64,000 nt of DNA from Dermatophilaceae bacterium. Its GTDB lineage: Bacteria; Actinomycetota; Actinomycetes; Actinomycetales; Dermatophilaceae. Shown piece by piece: positions 24,503 to 35,974 of this stretch. Location of the stretch: the NCBI GenBank assembly GCA_014377705.1, contig JACMPC010000204.1, positions 1-64,000 on the forward strand, given 5' to 3'. Each line of letters begins with the position of its first letter. Position 1 is the stretch's first letter. The notes under the pieces are model-generated. The model saw nothing but the letters and a program-made list of their open reading frames with translations. It ran no database searches and was not told the origin of the DNA. The position numbers were made by a program, and so were the translations under genes.

Positions 24503-24895
24503 TCAGCTGATATCGCTCGACTCCGGCGTTGCGCAGGCAGGGGACAGGGTGACGAAATGAAGGTTGTCACCAGCGGCAAGGGAGAAGTCCTCGGGCTCGC
24601 CCTCGGCGACATCCAGCAGGAAGACGTCCTGGTGCCACGCCTCGTCCAGACGCTTGTCGATGTAGAACGGGCTGCCGTCGATGTCGCCCAGCAGCACGTC
24701 GACGTCGCCGAGGATGAACTCCCCCATGGGGAAGCACATCGGTGTGCTGCCGGCGCAGCAGCCGCCGGACTGCACGAACATCACCGGGCCGCCCCGGGCG
24801 GCGTGCAGGGCAGTGATCGCCCTGCGCGCCGCCGGGGTGGCCGTGATGCGTGCCGGAATGACCGGCTCGGACATCAGATTGCCTTGAGGGGACAT
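24503..24895 (-). CDS. DUF779 protein, partner of the aldehyde dehydrogenase
   Basis: The protein of 130 residues contains the DUF779 signature with clustered cysteines (FVQSGGCCAGSTPMC near residue 50) and ends ACATPESSDIS. DUF779 genes are commonly found next to acetaldehyde/aldehyde dehydrogenases in bacteria, although their biochemical role is not established. The start is 6 nt after the dehydrogenase stop, with GAAGG overlapping that stop. A second methionine (MSEPVIPA) 21 nt later is equally plausible. It is cotranscribed with the dehydrogenase. Confidence 0.8.
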   Translation of the reverse strand: MSPQGNLMSEPVIPARITATPAARRAITALHAARGGPVMFVQSGGCCAGSTPMCFPMGEFILGDVDVLLGDIDGSPFYIDKRLDEAWHQDVFLLDVAEGEPEDFSLAAGDNLHFVTLSPACATPESSDIS

Positions 24896-24900
24896 GGCCT

Positions 24901-26421
24901 TCAGAAGAAGCCGAGCGGCTTGGTGCTGTAGCTGACCAGCAGGTTCTTCGTCTGGCTGTAGTGGTCGAGCATCATCGCGTGGTTCTCCCGCCCGACGCCG
25001 GAGATCTTGTAGCCACCGAAGGCAGCACCGGCCGGATAGGCGTGGTAGCAGTTCGTCCACACCCTGCCCGCCTTGATCTTGCGGCCCATCTTGTAGGCCC
25101 GGTTCCCGTCGCGGGTCCACACGCCCGCGCCCAGGCCGTAGAGGGTGTCGTTGGCGATGGCCAGCGCCTCCTCGTCGTCCTTGAACGTGGTGACCGCCAG
25201 CACCGGGCCGAAGATCTCCTCCTGGAACACCCGCATCTTGTTGTCGCCCTTGAGGACTGTCGGCTGGTAGAAGTAGCCGGTGGCGAACTCGCCCTCCATG
25301 GTGGAGCGGTTGCCCCCGATGAGGACCTCGGCGCCCTCGGCGCGGCCGATGTCGACATACGAGGAGATCTTGTCGATCTGCTGCTTGGAGACCTGCGGCC
25401 CGATCATGGTCTCGGTGTCCAGCGGGTCGCCCTGGATGATGGCGGCGATCCGGACCAGGCAGCGGGCCATGAACTCGTCGTAGATGTCCTCATGGATCAG
25501 CGCCCGGGAGGGGGCGGTGCAGACCTCGCCCTTGTTGAAGGCGTAGAGCACCAGACCCTCGATGGCCTTGTCCAGGAACTCGTCGTCGTGGTCCATCACG
25601 TCGGCGAAGAAGATGTTCGGCGACTTGCCGCCCAGCTCGGTGGTCGACGGGATCAGGTTCTGCGCGGCGTACTGCATGATCAGCCGGCCGGTCACCGTCT
25701 CACCGGTGAACGCGATCTTGGCGATCCGCGGGTTCGCGGCCAGCGCCTTGCCGATCTCGGCGCCGGGACCGGTCACCACGTTGATCACCCCTGGCGGGCA
25801 GACGTCCTCGATGACCTCCATCAGCTTCAGGATCGACCACGGGGTCGGCGACGCCGGCTTGAGCACGACGCAGTTGCCCGCGGCAAGTGCCGGGGCCAGT
25901 TTCCAGGCGGCCATCAGCAACGGGAAGTTGAACGGGATGATCTGCCCGACAACACCGAGCGGCTCACGGAAGTGGTAGGCGACGGTGTCCTTGTCGATCT
26001 CGGTGCAGGAGCCCTCCTCCGAACGGGCCGCCGCCGCGAAGTACCGGAAGTGGTCGACCACCAGGGGGATGTCGGCGCCCAGGGTCTCCCGGACCGGTTT
26101 GCCGTTCTCCCAGCTTTCGGCGACCGCCAGCATCTCCTGGTTGGCCTCGATCGCGTCGGCGATGGCGTTGAGCACCGCGGCGCGAGCTGTCGCTGTTGCC
26201 TCGCCCCAGGCGTCCTTGGCCGCATGGGCCGCATCCAGCGCGAGCTCCACGTCCTCTGGCGTGGACTCGGCCACCTCGGCAATGGGTTTGGCTGTCGCCG
26301 GGGTCAGGTCAGCTCGGTACTTGCCGTGCGTCGGAGCCAGCCACTTGCCCCCGATGAAGTTCTCATACCTTGGCGCCACCGAAACGATGCTCCCGGCCTG
26401 ACCGGGGTGGACGTACTTCAT
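24901..26421 (-). CDS. NAD-dependent aldehyde dehydrogenase (acetaldehyde type)
   Basis: ALDH-family enzyme of 506 residues oxidising an aldehyde to the acid. Visible are the substrate/cofactor segment [20 protein letters not shown] (relatives usually have PWNFP), the general base in [11 protein letters not shown] and the catalytic cysteine in [11 protein letters not shown]. The ATG ([10 protein letters not shown]) has GAAGGAG upstream. The enzyme sits in an operon with DUF779, a pairing typical of ExaC/AldB-like acetaldehyde dehydrogenases of alcohol catabolism. It is divergent from arcA, with about 230 bp between the starts. Confidence 0.92.
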   Translation of the reverse strand: MKYVHPGQAGSIVSVAPRYENFIGGKWLAPTHGKYRADLTPATAKPIAEVAESTPEDVELALDAAHAAKDAWGEATATARAAVLNAIADAIEANQEMLAVAESWENGKPVRETLGADIPLVVDHFRYFAAAARSEEGSCTEIDKDTVAYHFREPLGVVGQIIPFNFPLLMAAWKLAPALAAGNCVVLKPASPTPWSILKLMEVIEDVCPPGVINVVTGPGAEIGKALAANPRIAKIAFTGETVTGRLIMQYAAQNLIPSTTELGGKSPNIFFADVMDHDDEFLDKAIEGLVLYAFNKGEVCTAPSRALIHEDIYDEFMARCLVRIAAIIQGDPLDTETMIGPQVSKQQIDKISSYVDIGRAEGAEVLIGGNRSTMEGEFATGYFYQPTVLKGDNKMRVFQEEIFGPVLAVTTFKDDEEALAIANDTLYGLGAGVWTRDGNRAYKMGRKIKAGRVWTNCYHAYPAGAAFGGYKISGVGRENHAMMLDHYSQTKNLLVSYSTKPLGFF

Positions 26422-26652
26422 GTCGTGTGCTCCTTCAGGGGGGTCGAGAATTGCGGCAGTGAGGGCTGAGAATTCAGGTTGCCGGCACCGTGTGTCTGCC
26501 ATCACAGGAACTAGCGTCGACTGAACACCCACTGGTGCCATACGTCAATGGGGGGTCTGACGATAAAGACCTCTCGCCGGTGCCCCGGTCCGGTGGAAAA
26601 CCACTTCGGCAATACTGGGGCGGCGAGCGCGCACATCATTATTGGAGGTTCG

Positions 26653-27906
26653 GTGGCACACGAGGGGCAGACGGCTCAACCTGGAACCCTGCATGTCGAC
26701 TCAGAGGTCGGCAGGCTGCGGCGGGTGATCGTTCACCGGCCCGACTTCGAGCTCAAGCGGCTGACTCCGAGCAACAAGGACGAGCTGCTCTTCGACGAGG
26801 TTCTGTGGGTCGAGCGGGCGAAGCAGGAGCACGACAGGTTCACCCAGACGTTGCGCGACCTGGACGTCGACGTCATCCACTTCGACGACCTGCTGCGCGA
26901 GACGGTCGAGGTGCCCGAGGCGCGCGACTACGTTCTCGACCACATCTTCGACAAACGGGTCTACGGACCGATCGCGCTCGACCCGGTCCGGGCGGCACTC
27001 GCCTCGCTGGACTCGCGCACCCTGACCGAGACTCTCGTCGGGGGGCTGACCAAGCGTGAGGTGCTTGAGTGGATCGACGAGCCGCCATCGCTGTACTTCC
27101 ACGCGATGACGGACGACAGCTTCCTGCTCCAGCCGCTGACCAACCACCTGTTCACCCGCGATACGTCCTGCTGGGTCTATGACGGCGTGGCGATCAACGC
27201 GATGCGCAAGGACGCCCGGATGCTCGAGTCGCTGCACTACGAGGCGATCTACAAGTGGCACCCGATGTTCGCCGGCGCCGGCTACCGCACCTGGTCAGAG
27301 GGAACCGCAGGTGGCAAGGCCACCATGGAGGGGGGCGACGTCCTGGTCATCGGCAATGGCGCCGTGCTGGTCGGGATGAGCGAGCGCACCACCCCGCAGG
27401 CGGTGGAGCGGCTCGCGATCCGGCTCTTCGCGGAAGGCTCCGCCCGCTGCATCGTGGCCGTGACGCTGCCCAAGCATCGGGCGTTCATGCACCTGGACAC
27501 GGTCATGACGATGGTCGACGCTGAGACCTTCACCAAGTACGAGGGCCTGAGCATGCTGGCCTCGTTCACGGTCGAGCCGGGGGACACCGAGCTGGAGCTG
27601 CGGGTCACCGCGCACCCGCCCGAGGACATGCACAAGGTCATCGCCACGGCGCTGGGCCTGGACTCCATCCGGGTGCTCACCCCGGTCCAGGACGTCCACT
27701 CCGCGGAGCGCGAGCAGTGGGATGACGGCTGCAACGTGCTCGCGATCAGCCCCGGGCTGGTCATTGCCTACGAGCGCAACGTCACCAGCAACACGCACCT
27801 GCGCAAGAACGGGGTCGAGGTGGTCACCGTGTCCGGCAGCGAGCTCGGCCGGGGCCGCGGCGGCCCGCGCTGTATGAGCTGTCCAATCGAGCGGGAGGCT
27901 GTCTAG
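26653..27906 (+). CDS. arcA: arginine deiminase
   Basis: The 417-residue enzyme converts arginine to citrulline and ammonia, the first step of the ATP-yielding arginine deiminase pathway. Family motifs include [35 protein letters not shown] and the C-terminal active-site cysteine in [13 protein letters not shown]. The GTG start was chosen because GGAGG lies directly upstream (4-nt spacing); a longer reading from an ATG 105 bp upstream adds residues with no family similarity. It is the first gene of arcABC. Confidence 0.93.
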   Translation: MAHEGQTAQPGTLHVDSEVGRLRRVIVHRPDFELKRLTPSNKDELLFDEVLWVERAKQEHDRFTQTLRDLDVDVIHFDDLLRETVEVPEARDYVLDHIFDKRVYGPIALDPVRAALASLDSRTLTETLVGGLTKREVLEWIDEPPSLYFHAMTDDSFLLQPLTNHLFTRDTSCWVYDGVAINAMRKDARMLESLHYEAIYKWHPMFAGAGYRTWSEGTAGGKATMEGGDVLVIGNGAVLVGMSERTTPQAVERLAIRLFAEGSARCIVAVTLPKHRAFMHLDTVMTMVDAETFTKYEGLSMLASFTVEPGDTELELRVTAHPPEDMHKVIATALGLDSIRVLTPVQDVHSAEREQWDDGCNVLAISPGLVIAYERNVTSNTHLRKNGVEVVTVSGSELGRGRGGPRCMSCPIEREAV

Positions 27907-27907
27907 C

Positions 27908-28909
27908 ATGAAGTACAACCTGAGTGGTCGGAACTTCCTCAAGGAGCTCGACTTCACGCCCGACGAGTGGCGCCATCTGCTGACCCTCTCGGCGTCGCTG
28001 AAGGCGGACAAGGCCGCCGGGCGCGAGCTGAAGCACCTGACCGGCAAGAACATCGCCCTTATCTTCGAGAAGACGTCGACCCGGACCCGCTGCGCGTTCG
28101 AGGTCGCTGCGTTCGACCAAGGAGCCCATGTCACCTACCTGGACCCCAGCGGCAGCCAGATCGGACACAAGGAGTCGATGAAGGACACCGCGCGGGTGCT
28201 GGGCCGGATGTACGACGGCATCCAGTATCGCGGGTCGCGCCAGGAGCTGGTGGAGACCCTCGGAGAGTTCGCCGGGGTTCCGGTGTGGAACGGTCTGACC
28301 GATCAATGGCACCCGACCCAGTCGTTGTGCGACATTCTCACCATGCGCGAGGCCTGTCCCAAACCGGATGCCGAGATCGCCCTCGCGTTCTGCGGCGACG
28401 CGCACAGCAACGTGGGCAACTCGCTGCTGCTGGGCGCCGCTCTGCTGGGGATGGACGTCCGGATGGTGGCGCCCCGCTCGCTGTGGAACCCCGACGAGGT
28501 GATCGCCGCAGCCACGGCCATCGCCGAGACCACGGGTGCACGGATCACCCACACCGAGGACGTCGACGAGGGTGTGGACGGGGTCGACTTCGTGCACACC
28601 GACGTGTGGGTCTCGATGGGCGAGCCCCAGGAGAAATGGGCTGAACGGATCGAGCTGCTGCGGCCATACCAGGTCAATGCAGACCTGATGAGGCGCACAG
28701 GCAACCCTCGAGTCCGCTTCATGCACTGCCTGCCCGCCTTCCACGACCGGAACACCACGGTGGGCGAGCAGCTATTCCAGGCGACCGGTCTTGACGCCCT
28801 CGAGGTCACCGACGAGGTCTTCGAGTCCGGCGCGTCCATCGTGTTCGACCAGGCGGAGAACCGGATGCATAGCATCAAGGCCATTCTCGTCGCGACCCTC
28901 GGCGGCTGA
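27908..28909 (+). CDS. arcB: ornithine carbamoyltransferase (catabolic context)
   Basis: This 333-residue enzyme interconverts citrulline plus phosphate with ornithine plus carbamoyl phosphate. It has the carbamoyl-phosphate site STRTRCAFE, the HPTQ-containing [11 protein letters not shown] and the ornithine loop [10 protein letters not shown]. The segment [13 protein letters not shown] differs from the more usual VGDARNN form. It begins 1 nt after the arcA stop. Between deiminase and carbamate kinase its direction is expected to be catabolic. Confidence 0.94.
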   Translation: MKYNLSGRNFLKELDFTPDEWRHLLTLSASLKADKAAGRELKHLTGKNIALIFEKTSTRTRCAFEVAAFDQGAHVTYLDPSGSQIGHKESMKDTARVLGRMYDGIQYRGSRQELVETLGEFAGVPVWNGLTDQWHPTQSLCDILTMREACPKPDAEIALAFCGDAHSNVGNSLLLGAALLGMDVRMVAPRSLWNPDEVIAAATAIAETTGARITHTEDVDEGVDGVDFVHTDVWVSMGEPQEKWAERIELLRPYQVNADLMRRTGNPRVRFMHCLPAFHDRNTTVGEQLFQATGLDALEVTDEVFESGASIVFDQAENRMHSIKAILVATLGG

Positions 28910-28913
28910 GGTC

Positions 28914-28979
28914 ATGCGCCGCAGCACCGCGGGCTGCCTGGCCATCACCATCACCCTCACCATCTGCGTCGGGACCTGA
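28914..28979 (+). CDS. possible 21-residue small ORF between arcB and arcC
   Basis: ATG to TGA gives MRRSTAGCLAITITLTICVGT, with a basic start and a hydrophobic body. Its TGA ends directly before the arcC GTG. It fills the only gap of the operon exactly and could couple arcC translation or encode a micro-membrane peptide. No family is recognised and chance is possible. Confidence 0.25.
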   Translation: MRRSTAGCLAITITLTICVGT

Positions 28980-28980
28980 C

Positions 28981-29922
28981 GTGCGCATCGTCGTCGCTCT
29001 GGGAGGCAACGCACTCCTCAAGCGTGGAGAGAAGCCGGACGCGGCCAACCAGATTGCCAATGTGACCACGGCGGTCGAGGCGCTGGCCCCCCTGGCTCGC
29101 GAGCACGAGCTGGTGGTCACCCACGGCAACGGCCCCCAGATCGGCGTGCTGGCGGTGCAGAGCGCGTCGGACCCGAGGCTGTCGGAGCCTTATCCGCTGG
29201 ACGTGCTCGGGGCGCAGACGCAGGGGATGATCGGCTACTGGCTGCTTCAGGCCTTCCAGAACGCGCTTCCGGGGCGTCAGGTCGCGAGCATGCTGAACCA
29301 GACCCTCGTGCTCGCCCACGATCCGGCCCTGGAGAACCCGACGAAGTTCGTCGGCGAGGTCTACGAGGAGGAAGAGGCCCACCGGCTGGCCGGGGAGCGG
29401 GGCTGGACCGTCCATCAGGACGGGAACGGCTGGCGCCGGGTCGTCGGGTCGCCCAGGCCTCAGCGCGTCGTCGAGACCAGGATGATCCGGTTGCTGCTTC
29501 GCAGCGGCGCGGTGGTCGTCTGCGCGGGCGGTGGGGGTGTGCCGGTCGTCCGGAACGAGCGTGGCAAGCTGCGCGGCCTTGAGGCTGTCATCGACAAGGA
29601 CCTCACTGCAGCCGTGCTGGCCGAGGCCCTGGACGCGGACGTGCTGATGGTGCTGACGGACGTGCCGAACGTGGTGCGCAACTACGGGACGCCGCAGGCG
29701 GAGGCCATCTCGCGGATCACACCGGGGGCCCTGCGCCGGGAGCAGTTCCCGGCCGGCTCGATGGGCCCCAAGGTCGACGCTGTGTGCCGGTTCGTCGAGC
29801 TGACCGGTGACATGGCCGCCATCGGCCGGCTGCAGGACGCGCAGGCCATCATGGCCGGGGATGCCGGGACCATCATCACCCCGGGCGGCAACTACGGCGG
29901 GCCCGACGACCTGGTGAACTGA
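28981..29922 (+). CDS. arcC: carbamate kinase
   Basis: The 313-residue enzyme transfers the carbamoyl phosphate phosphate group to ADP, the ATP-yielding step of the arginine deiminase pathway. Motifs: VVALGGNALLKRGE, VVTHGNGPQIG, VVCAGGGGVPV, EAVIDKDLTAA and AGTIITPG at the C-terminus. The start is GTG. It follows arcB by 71 nt, a gap occupied by a 21-codon frame. Confidence 0.95.
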   Translation: MRIVVALGGNALLKRGEKPDAANQIANVTTAVEALAPLAREHELVVTHGNGPQIGVLAVQSASDPRLSEPYPLDVLGAQTQGMIGYWLLQAFQNALPGRQVASMLNQTLVLAHDPALENPTKFVGEVYEEEEAHRLAGERGWTVHQDGNGWRRVVGSPRPQRVVETRMIRLLLRSGAVVVCAGGGGVPVVRNERGKLRGLEAVIDKDLTAAVLAEALDADVLMVLTDVPNVVRNYGTPQAEAISRITPGALRREQFPAGSMGPKVDAVCRFVELTGDMAAIGRLQDAQAIMAGDAGTIITPGGNYGGPDDLVN

Positions 29923-29923
29923 G

Positions 29924-30694
29924 ATGATGGCGCAGCGGCCGGCGGGTGGGGCGGGATCGGGCGGATCTGGGTCGGCCCGACGCATCGAGGTCGACCCAGA
30001 ACGAATCGGCAGGTGGGTCAACGGTTTCGCCGAGCGTCATGGGGAGGTCCACGCTTCACCCGGTTCCTTGGCATGGTCGGCGGCGCAGAGATCGGTGACC
30101 TTGACGGCCGCAGACGGTGCCACGGCTGTTCTGGAGCCCTGTGTGCCGGCGGATGCCAGTGTGCCGGCGGACGGCAGCGACGCAGGTGGGCCACGCGAGC
30201 TCGCCGGACTCGAGGGGCTGGCGGACTGGGTGGCGCCGCCGACCGTTTTGGCGCTGATACTGATCCGGCGCGGTGGTTATGCGGTCGGCCTGGGGCGGGG
30301 TGCCGAGCTCATCTCCCACAAGGTCGGGACCCGCTACGTCCAGTCGCGGACGGCCGCCGGCGGCTGGTCGCAGCATCGTTTCGCGCGACGCCGCGACAAC
30401 CAGGCGGACGCGCTGGTGGTCTCCGTCATCGACCACGCCCGCCGAGTCGTGCTCGCCTCTCGCGACGGCGAGGATGTGCGCACCCCCGCAGGCGCCCTGG
30501 TGGTCGGGGGCGACAGGTCCCTTGTCCGGGACGTCCTGGCTGACCCGCGTCTGGCCAGACTCGCGAAGCTCCCGCGCAGGGAGCTCTTCGACCTGCCTGA
30601 CCCGAAGTTCGTGGTCCTGAAGCAGGCCCTGCGTCGGGGCAGGGCCGTGCGCATCACGCTCTCAGAGCCGGAGGCTACGCCAGGAGCGGTTTGA
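29924..30694 (+). CDS. acVLRF1-type peptidyl-tRNA hydrolase (Vms1-like release factor)
   Basis: The 256-residue protein belongs to the actinobacterial VLRF1 group, related to eukaryotic Vms1/ANKZF1 and eRF1. These factors cleave peptidyl-tRNA on split 50S subunits during ribosome rescue. The catalytic-loop region is GTRYVQSRTAAGGWSQHRF, with the GGWSQ glutamine characteristic of the family, followed by ARRRDNQAD. The C-terminal segment RRELFDLPDPKFVVL is also typical. It starts 1 nt after arcC and ends overlapping the convergent cDPG synthetase-like gene by 20 bp. The link with arginine catabolism is probably only positional. Confidence 0.85.
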   Translation: MMAQRPAGGAGSGGSGSARRIEVDPERIGRWVNGFAERHGEVHASPGSLAWSAAQRSVTLTAADGATAVLEPCVPADASVPADGSDAGGPRELAGLEGLADWVAPPTVLALILIRRGGYAVGLGRGAELISHKVGTRYVQSRTAAGGWSQHRFARRRDNQADALVVSVIDHARRVVLASRDGEDVRTPAGALVVGGDRSLVRDVLADPRLARLAKLPRRELFDLPDPKFVVLKQALRRGRAVRITLSEPEATPGAV

Positions 30695-31988
30695 GCGCGT
30701 CGAGCAGGCTCGGCGAGTCCGGCAGGACCTCCAGGTCGTAACGGACGCGGACTGCGGGCTTGCGGATATCTATGACGGCGCGGAGGTCGATGGGGGTGCC
30801 GATGATTACGACGTCGACGTCCGCCGTGTCGATGATCTGCTCCATCTCGGCGAGCTGGCCCTCCGAGTAGCCCATGGCCGGAAGCACCGGCCCGACGTCA
30901 TACTTCAGGAACGTCGCCGCGATCGTGCCGATCGCCCAGGGCCTCGGGTCGACGATCTCGCTCGCTCCATGTGCCCTGGCCGCGACGACCCCGGCGCCGA
31001 ACTTCATCTCGCCATGGGTCAGGGTCGGACCGTCCTCGACCACCAGGACGCGTTTGCCCCTGATCGCATCGGGATCGTCAACGCTCACCTGGCTGTTCGC
31101 CCTGATGACCGTCGCCCCCTGGTTCGTCTGGTGGATCGTGTCCATCAGTGCGCTGACCTGTTCGGCGGAGGCCGAGTCCATCTTGTTGATCACGATCACG
31201 TCGGCCATCCGGAGGTTGACCTCCCCCGGGTAGTAGCTCGTCTCGTGACCGGCGCGAAGCGGGTCGGCGACCACGATGTTGAGGTCCGGCTTGTAGAAGG
31301 GCAGGTCGTTGTTCCCGCCGTCCCACAGCAGCACGTCGCACTCCGCCTGCGCCTGCTCGAGGATGTCTCCGTAGTCGACTCCCGCATAGATGATCGTGCC
31401 CGAGGTGATGTGGGGCTCGTACTCCTCGCGCTCCTCGATCGTGGTGTCGTACCGGTCCAGGTCAGCCAGGGTCGCGTAGCGCTGCACCCGCTGAGCCTCG
31501 AGATTCCCGTACGGCATCGGGTGTCGCACCGCCACGACGCGCTTACCGGCTTCCTTCAGCAGGCCGGCGATCGCCCGGGTCGTCTGGCTCTTGCCCGAGC
31601 CCGTGCGGACGGCGCAGACGGAGACCACCGGGACGGTCGAGGTCAACATCGTCGCGCGCGCCCCGAGCAGAACGAAGCTGGCTCCATCGGCCAGCACCTG
31701 GCTGGCCTTGTGCATCACGTTCGCGTGGCTGATGTCCGAGTAGCTGAAGACGACGTCGTCGATCTCCTGCTCCGTGATCAGCTGGCTGAGCATGCTTTCG
31801 TCGTGGATCGGGATGCCCTCCGGATAGTGCTGGCCGGCCAGGCTCGCCGGGTACGTCCGGTCGTCGATGAACGGGATCTGAGTCGCGGTGAAGGCGACGA
31901 CCTCGACCTTGGGATCGTTCCGGTAGGTGACGTTGAAGTTGTGGAAGTCGCGCCCTGCGGCGCCCATGATGAGAAGTCGACGCCGCAT
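30675..31988 (-). CDS. cyclic 2,3-diphosphoglycerate synthetase-like GTPase-fold protein
   Basis: The 437-residue protein resembles the cyclic 2,3-diphosphoglycerate synthetase family, known from thermophilic archaea and widespread in bacteria of unproven role. It begins RRLLIMGAAGRDFHNFN, has a P-loop VCAVRTGSGKSQTTRAI near residue 130, a Walker-B-like LLWDGGNNDLPF and an NKMD guanine-specificity-like VIVINKMDSA. The start (MRRRLLIMG) has GAGGA upstream. Such genes are often neighbours of carbamate kinase or arginine deiminase genes, as here, where it converges on that operon with a 20-bp overlap of 3' ends. Its substrate in bacteria is unsettled. Confidence 0.8.
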   Translation of the reverse strand: MRRRLLIMGAAGRDFHNFNVTYRNDPKVEVVAFTATQIPFIDDRTYPASLAGQHYPEGIPIHDESMLSQLITEQEIDDVVFSYSDISHANVMHKASQVLADGASFVLLGARATMLTSTVPVVSVCAVRTGSGKSQTTRAIAGLLKEAGKRVVAVRHPMPYGNLEAQRVQRYATLADLDRYDTTIEEREEYEPHITSGTIIYAGVDYGDILEQAQAECDVLLWDGGNNDLPFYKPDLNIVVADPLRAGHETSYYPGEVNLRMADVIVINKMDSASAEQVSALMDTIHQTNQGATVIRANSQVSVDDPDAIRGKRVLVVEDGPTLTHGEMKFGAGVVAARAHGASEIVDPRPWAIGTIAATFLKYDVGPVLPAMGYSEGQLAEMEQIIDTADVDVVIIGTPIDLRAVIDIRKPAVRVRYDLEVLPDSPSLLDALKPLLA

Positions 31989-32029
31989 TTCTGGTTCCTC
32001 TCCGAGGTTCGATGTGAGGCACACAGCTA

Positions 32030-32344
32030 GCGATGCCGCTAGAGCCGAACCTACTCAGTGCCTGCTCGCAAGGGAACCCCACGGGATTCCGTGGCCGCCT
32101 ATGGGATCCTGTGGATGTGGCGGAATCTCGTGGACCGGGTGGCGTCTTGTTGCTTGAGACCTTCGAGGAGATGCCCGGCGCGGAGTACGTCTACCGGGTG
32201 CTCATGGGGATGGAGGAGCGCGGCCTGCTCGAGCAGCTCGCCGCCGTCGCGGTGACAATGGCGGGTTGATGACGGTGACGGCATCAGCCGCACCGTCACG
32301 GTGACCTACCGAGGGCATCGACTACGTGAGGCGAGGGCAGATGC
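32030..32344. other. intergenic region holding a decayed gene end
   Basis: The gap between two divergent-outward minus-strand genes contains no intact gene. Its middle encodes a remnant resembling the C-terminus of S66 peptidases (listed separately). The left part probably holds the promoter of the cDPG synthetase-like gene. Confidence 0.45.
32136..32269 (+). pseudogene. S66 peptidase (LD-carboxypeptidase/MccF-like) C-terminal remnant
   Basis: One frame reads GGVLLLETFEEMPGAEYVYR followed by MGMEERGLL, like the C-terminal LFLETSEE...GERGLL segment of MccF-like S66 peptidases. The upstream part of the gene is absent and the frame ends soon after. It is non-functional. Confidence 0.4.
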
Positions 32345-33067
32345 CTATGCAGGCAGACACCGGAAGGCAACGTGTTCCATCTGGCTCGCGGGAGTGAGAC
32401 CGGGGTAGTGCTGGGTTAGAGCGGCAAGCTGTGCCTCGCCGGTGCCTGCCTGGTCGTTGGCGTCGTCCTCGTCCATCAGCTGCCGCATCAGAGCGGGCCG
32501 GATCATGGTCACCTCGCCGTTCAGGGCTCTTGGCCCATCGTCAAACTCAAACACCAAGGTGGCCGGTCCGAGGTGAGCCGGATCGTCGAAGCGGATGGTG
32601 CTGGTCTTGCGGCCTTGCGCGACATCGTCAATGTACCGTGCGGAAAAATAGACGACGCGAGGTCGGGGTCTAGGCTCAGGACGCAGATAGGTGCCGGGCA
32701 ACAGGCTGCTCACGCGGACCCTTGTCGGGCCTTCCTCGTCTGGCCAGGCTGGCATGATGACGCCGATGTCCGGGAAGTAGTCGCTCAGCACCTGTCGACA
32801 GCGCCCGCACGGAGGCAAAATCCCCCTTCCGTCATTTCCCACGGGCACCATGGTGATGAGTGGAGCGGCTGCTGCCGCGGCGGCAACCCCGAGCACCACC
32901 ACCTCGGCGCACGGCCCGCCGGTGAAGTGGTCAACGTTGACCCCGATGAAGATGGGTTCCCTGGCGTCCATGGCTGCCGCTGCGACTGTGTGCTCATCGG
33001 TGTCAGGCAGGGAGGCAACCAGTTTCAGTGCGGCGTCCAAGACCCTGGATTCCACTGTGAATAGCAT
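32345..33067 (-). CDS. cytidine deaminase-like / ASCH (YqfB-like) fusion protein
   Basis: The 240-residue protein joins two nucleoside enzymes. Residues about 1-125 are a cytidine-deaminase fold with zinc motifs GPCAEVVVLG (CAE) and ILPPCGRCRQVL (PCxxCRQ). Residues about 137-240 are an ASCH domain that can be aligned by eye with Escherichia coli YqfB, an N4-acetylcytidine amidohydrolase: VAQGRKTSTIR preserves the K-x-x-T arrangement of its active site, and the ends (HYPG..., FRCLPA) also match. The fusion suggests sequential N4-acetylcytidine to cytidine to uridine salvage (inference). The ATG has AGGAGAG upstream. It lies 17 bp downstream of recQ in the same operon. Confidence 0.8.
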   Translation of the reverse strand: MLFTVESRVLDAALKLVASLPDTDEHTVAAAAMDAREPIFIGVNVDHFTGGPCAEVVVLGVAAAAAAAPLITMVPVGNDGRGILPPCGRCRQVLSDYFPDIGVIMPAWPDEEGPTRVRVSSLLPGTYLRPEPRPRPRVVYFSARYIDDVAQGRKTSTIRFDDPAHLGPATLVFEFDDGPRALNGEVTMIRPALMRQLMDEDDANDQAGTGEAQLAALTQHYPGLTPASQMEHVAFRCLPA

Positions 33068-33084
33068 CTCTCCTGCTTTCAGTG

Positions 33085-35090
<2,006 letters not shown>

Positions 35091-35094
<4 letters not shown>

Positions 35095-35756
35095 GCCCAG
35101 AGCCTAAGGGCCGGGCCTGACATCCCGACGTGGGCGGGCAGCCAGGCGGTGAACGCGTCGAGGTCGGCCACGGTCAGGTCGGCTCCGGCCGCGAGCAGCG
35201 CGGCCTCGTCGTTGGCCCCGGTGGTGACGCCCACGGCATAGGCGCCTGCTGCGTGGGCGGCCGCCATGTCGCCCGGGTGGTCCCCGACGTAGATGGTGGT
35301 GCCCTCGGAGAGCAGGGCGGTGGCCTTGTCCCGGGCGAACAGCTCGCCGTAGGCGGCATCCACCAGGTCGGTCAGGCCTGCCTCGGCCAGGGCCTTGTGC
35401 ACCGCCGGGGTGAACTTCGCCGATACCACCACGGTGCGACCGCCGGCTGCCCGCACGCAGCGCAGCGCCTCCAGCGCGCCGGGCATCTCGAGGGTCCTAG
35501 GCGCATCCGGCTCGTCGTAGTAGTGGCGGTATCGCAGCACCAGCGCATCCGCGTCGACTGCCGCGCCGACGGCAACGGCGGTGTCCGACAAGGGCATCCC
35601 CAGATGCGGTGTGAGCTCCTCTGCGCTGACCTGCACGCCAAGATCGCCGAGGGCGCGGATGTAGGCGCTGATGATGCGCTCGTGCGAGTCGACCAGGGTC
35701 AGGTCGAGGTCGAAGCCGACGACGAGAGGGACAGTCACGTTCAGGGGGGCGGTCAC
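35091..35756 (-). CDS. HAD-family phosphatase (phosphoglycolate phosphatase-like)
   Basis: The 221-residue protein has HAD motif [13 protein letters not shown], motif II region VVVSAKFTP, and motif [16 protein letters not shown], with a helical cap between I and II. It probably dephosphorylates a small phosphometabolite; substrate not predictable. The GTG start is supported by a TAGGGT box 7 nt upstream. It is the first gene of a HAD-recQ-deaminase operon, coupled to recQ by GTGA. Confidence 0.85.
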
Positions 35757-35763
35757 TCAGACG

Positions 35764-35769
35764 ACCCTA
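35764..35769 (-). promoter_or_regulatory. -10 box (TAGGGT) of a likely leaderless promoter
   Basis: It lies 7 nt before the GTG of the HAD phosphatase gene and should drive the HAD-recQ-deaminase operon. No ribosome-binding site is seen. Confidence 0.5.
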
Positions 35770-35974
35770 ACGATGACCCTGACAACGGGCCAGATCCCGG
35801 CCGTCGGACAGTCCGGCGGCCGGAGGGCGTCGTCTGCCGTCACCGCCCGTCGTCACCGCCTTTGGTCTTCTCCACGTAGACTGAGGCGAAACCCCGTCGT
35901 GCACGTCCGCCATCCGGCGTGAGTTCGCGTGCCGTTTTCCCGTCCCCGTCCGCAACTCAGAACAGGAGCCTGTC

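Noticed and set aside
24961-26469. 502-residue open frame on the plus strand opposite the aldehyde dehydrogenase
   Set aside because: Mirror reading of the dehydrogenase with no recognisable domain.
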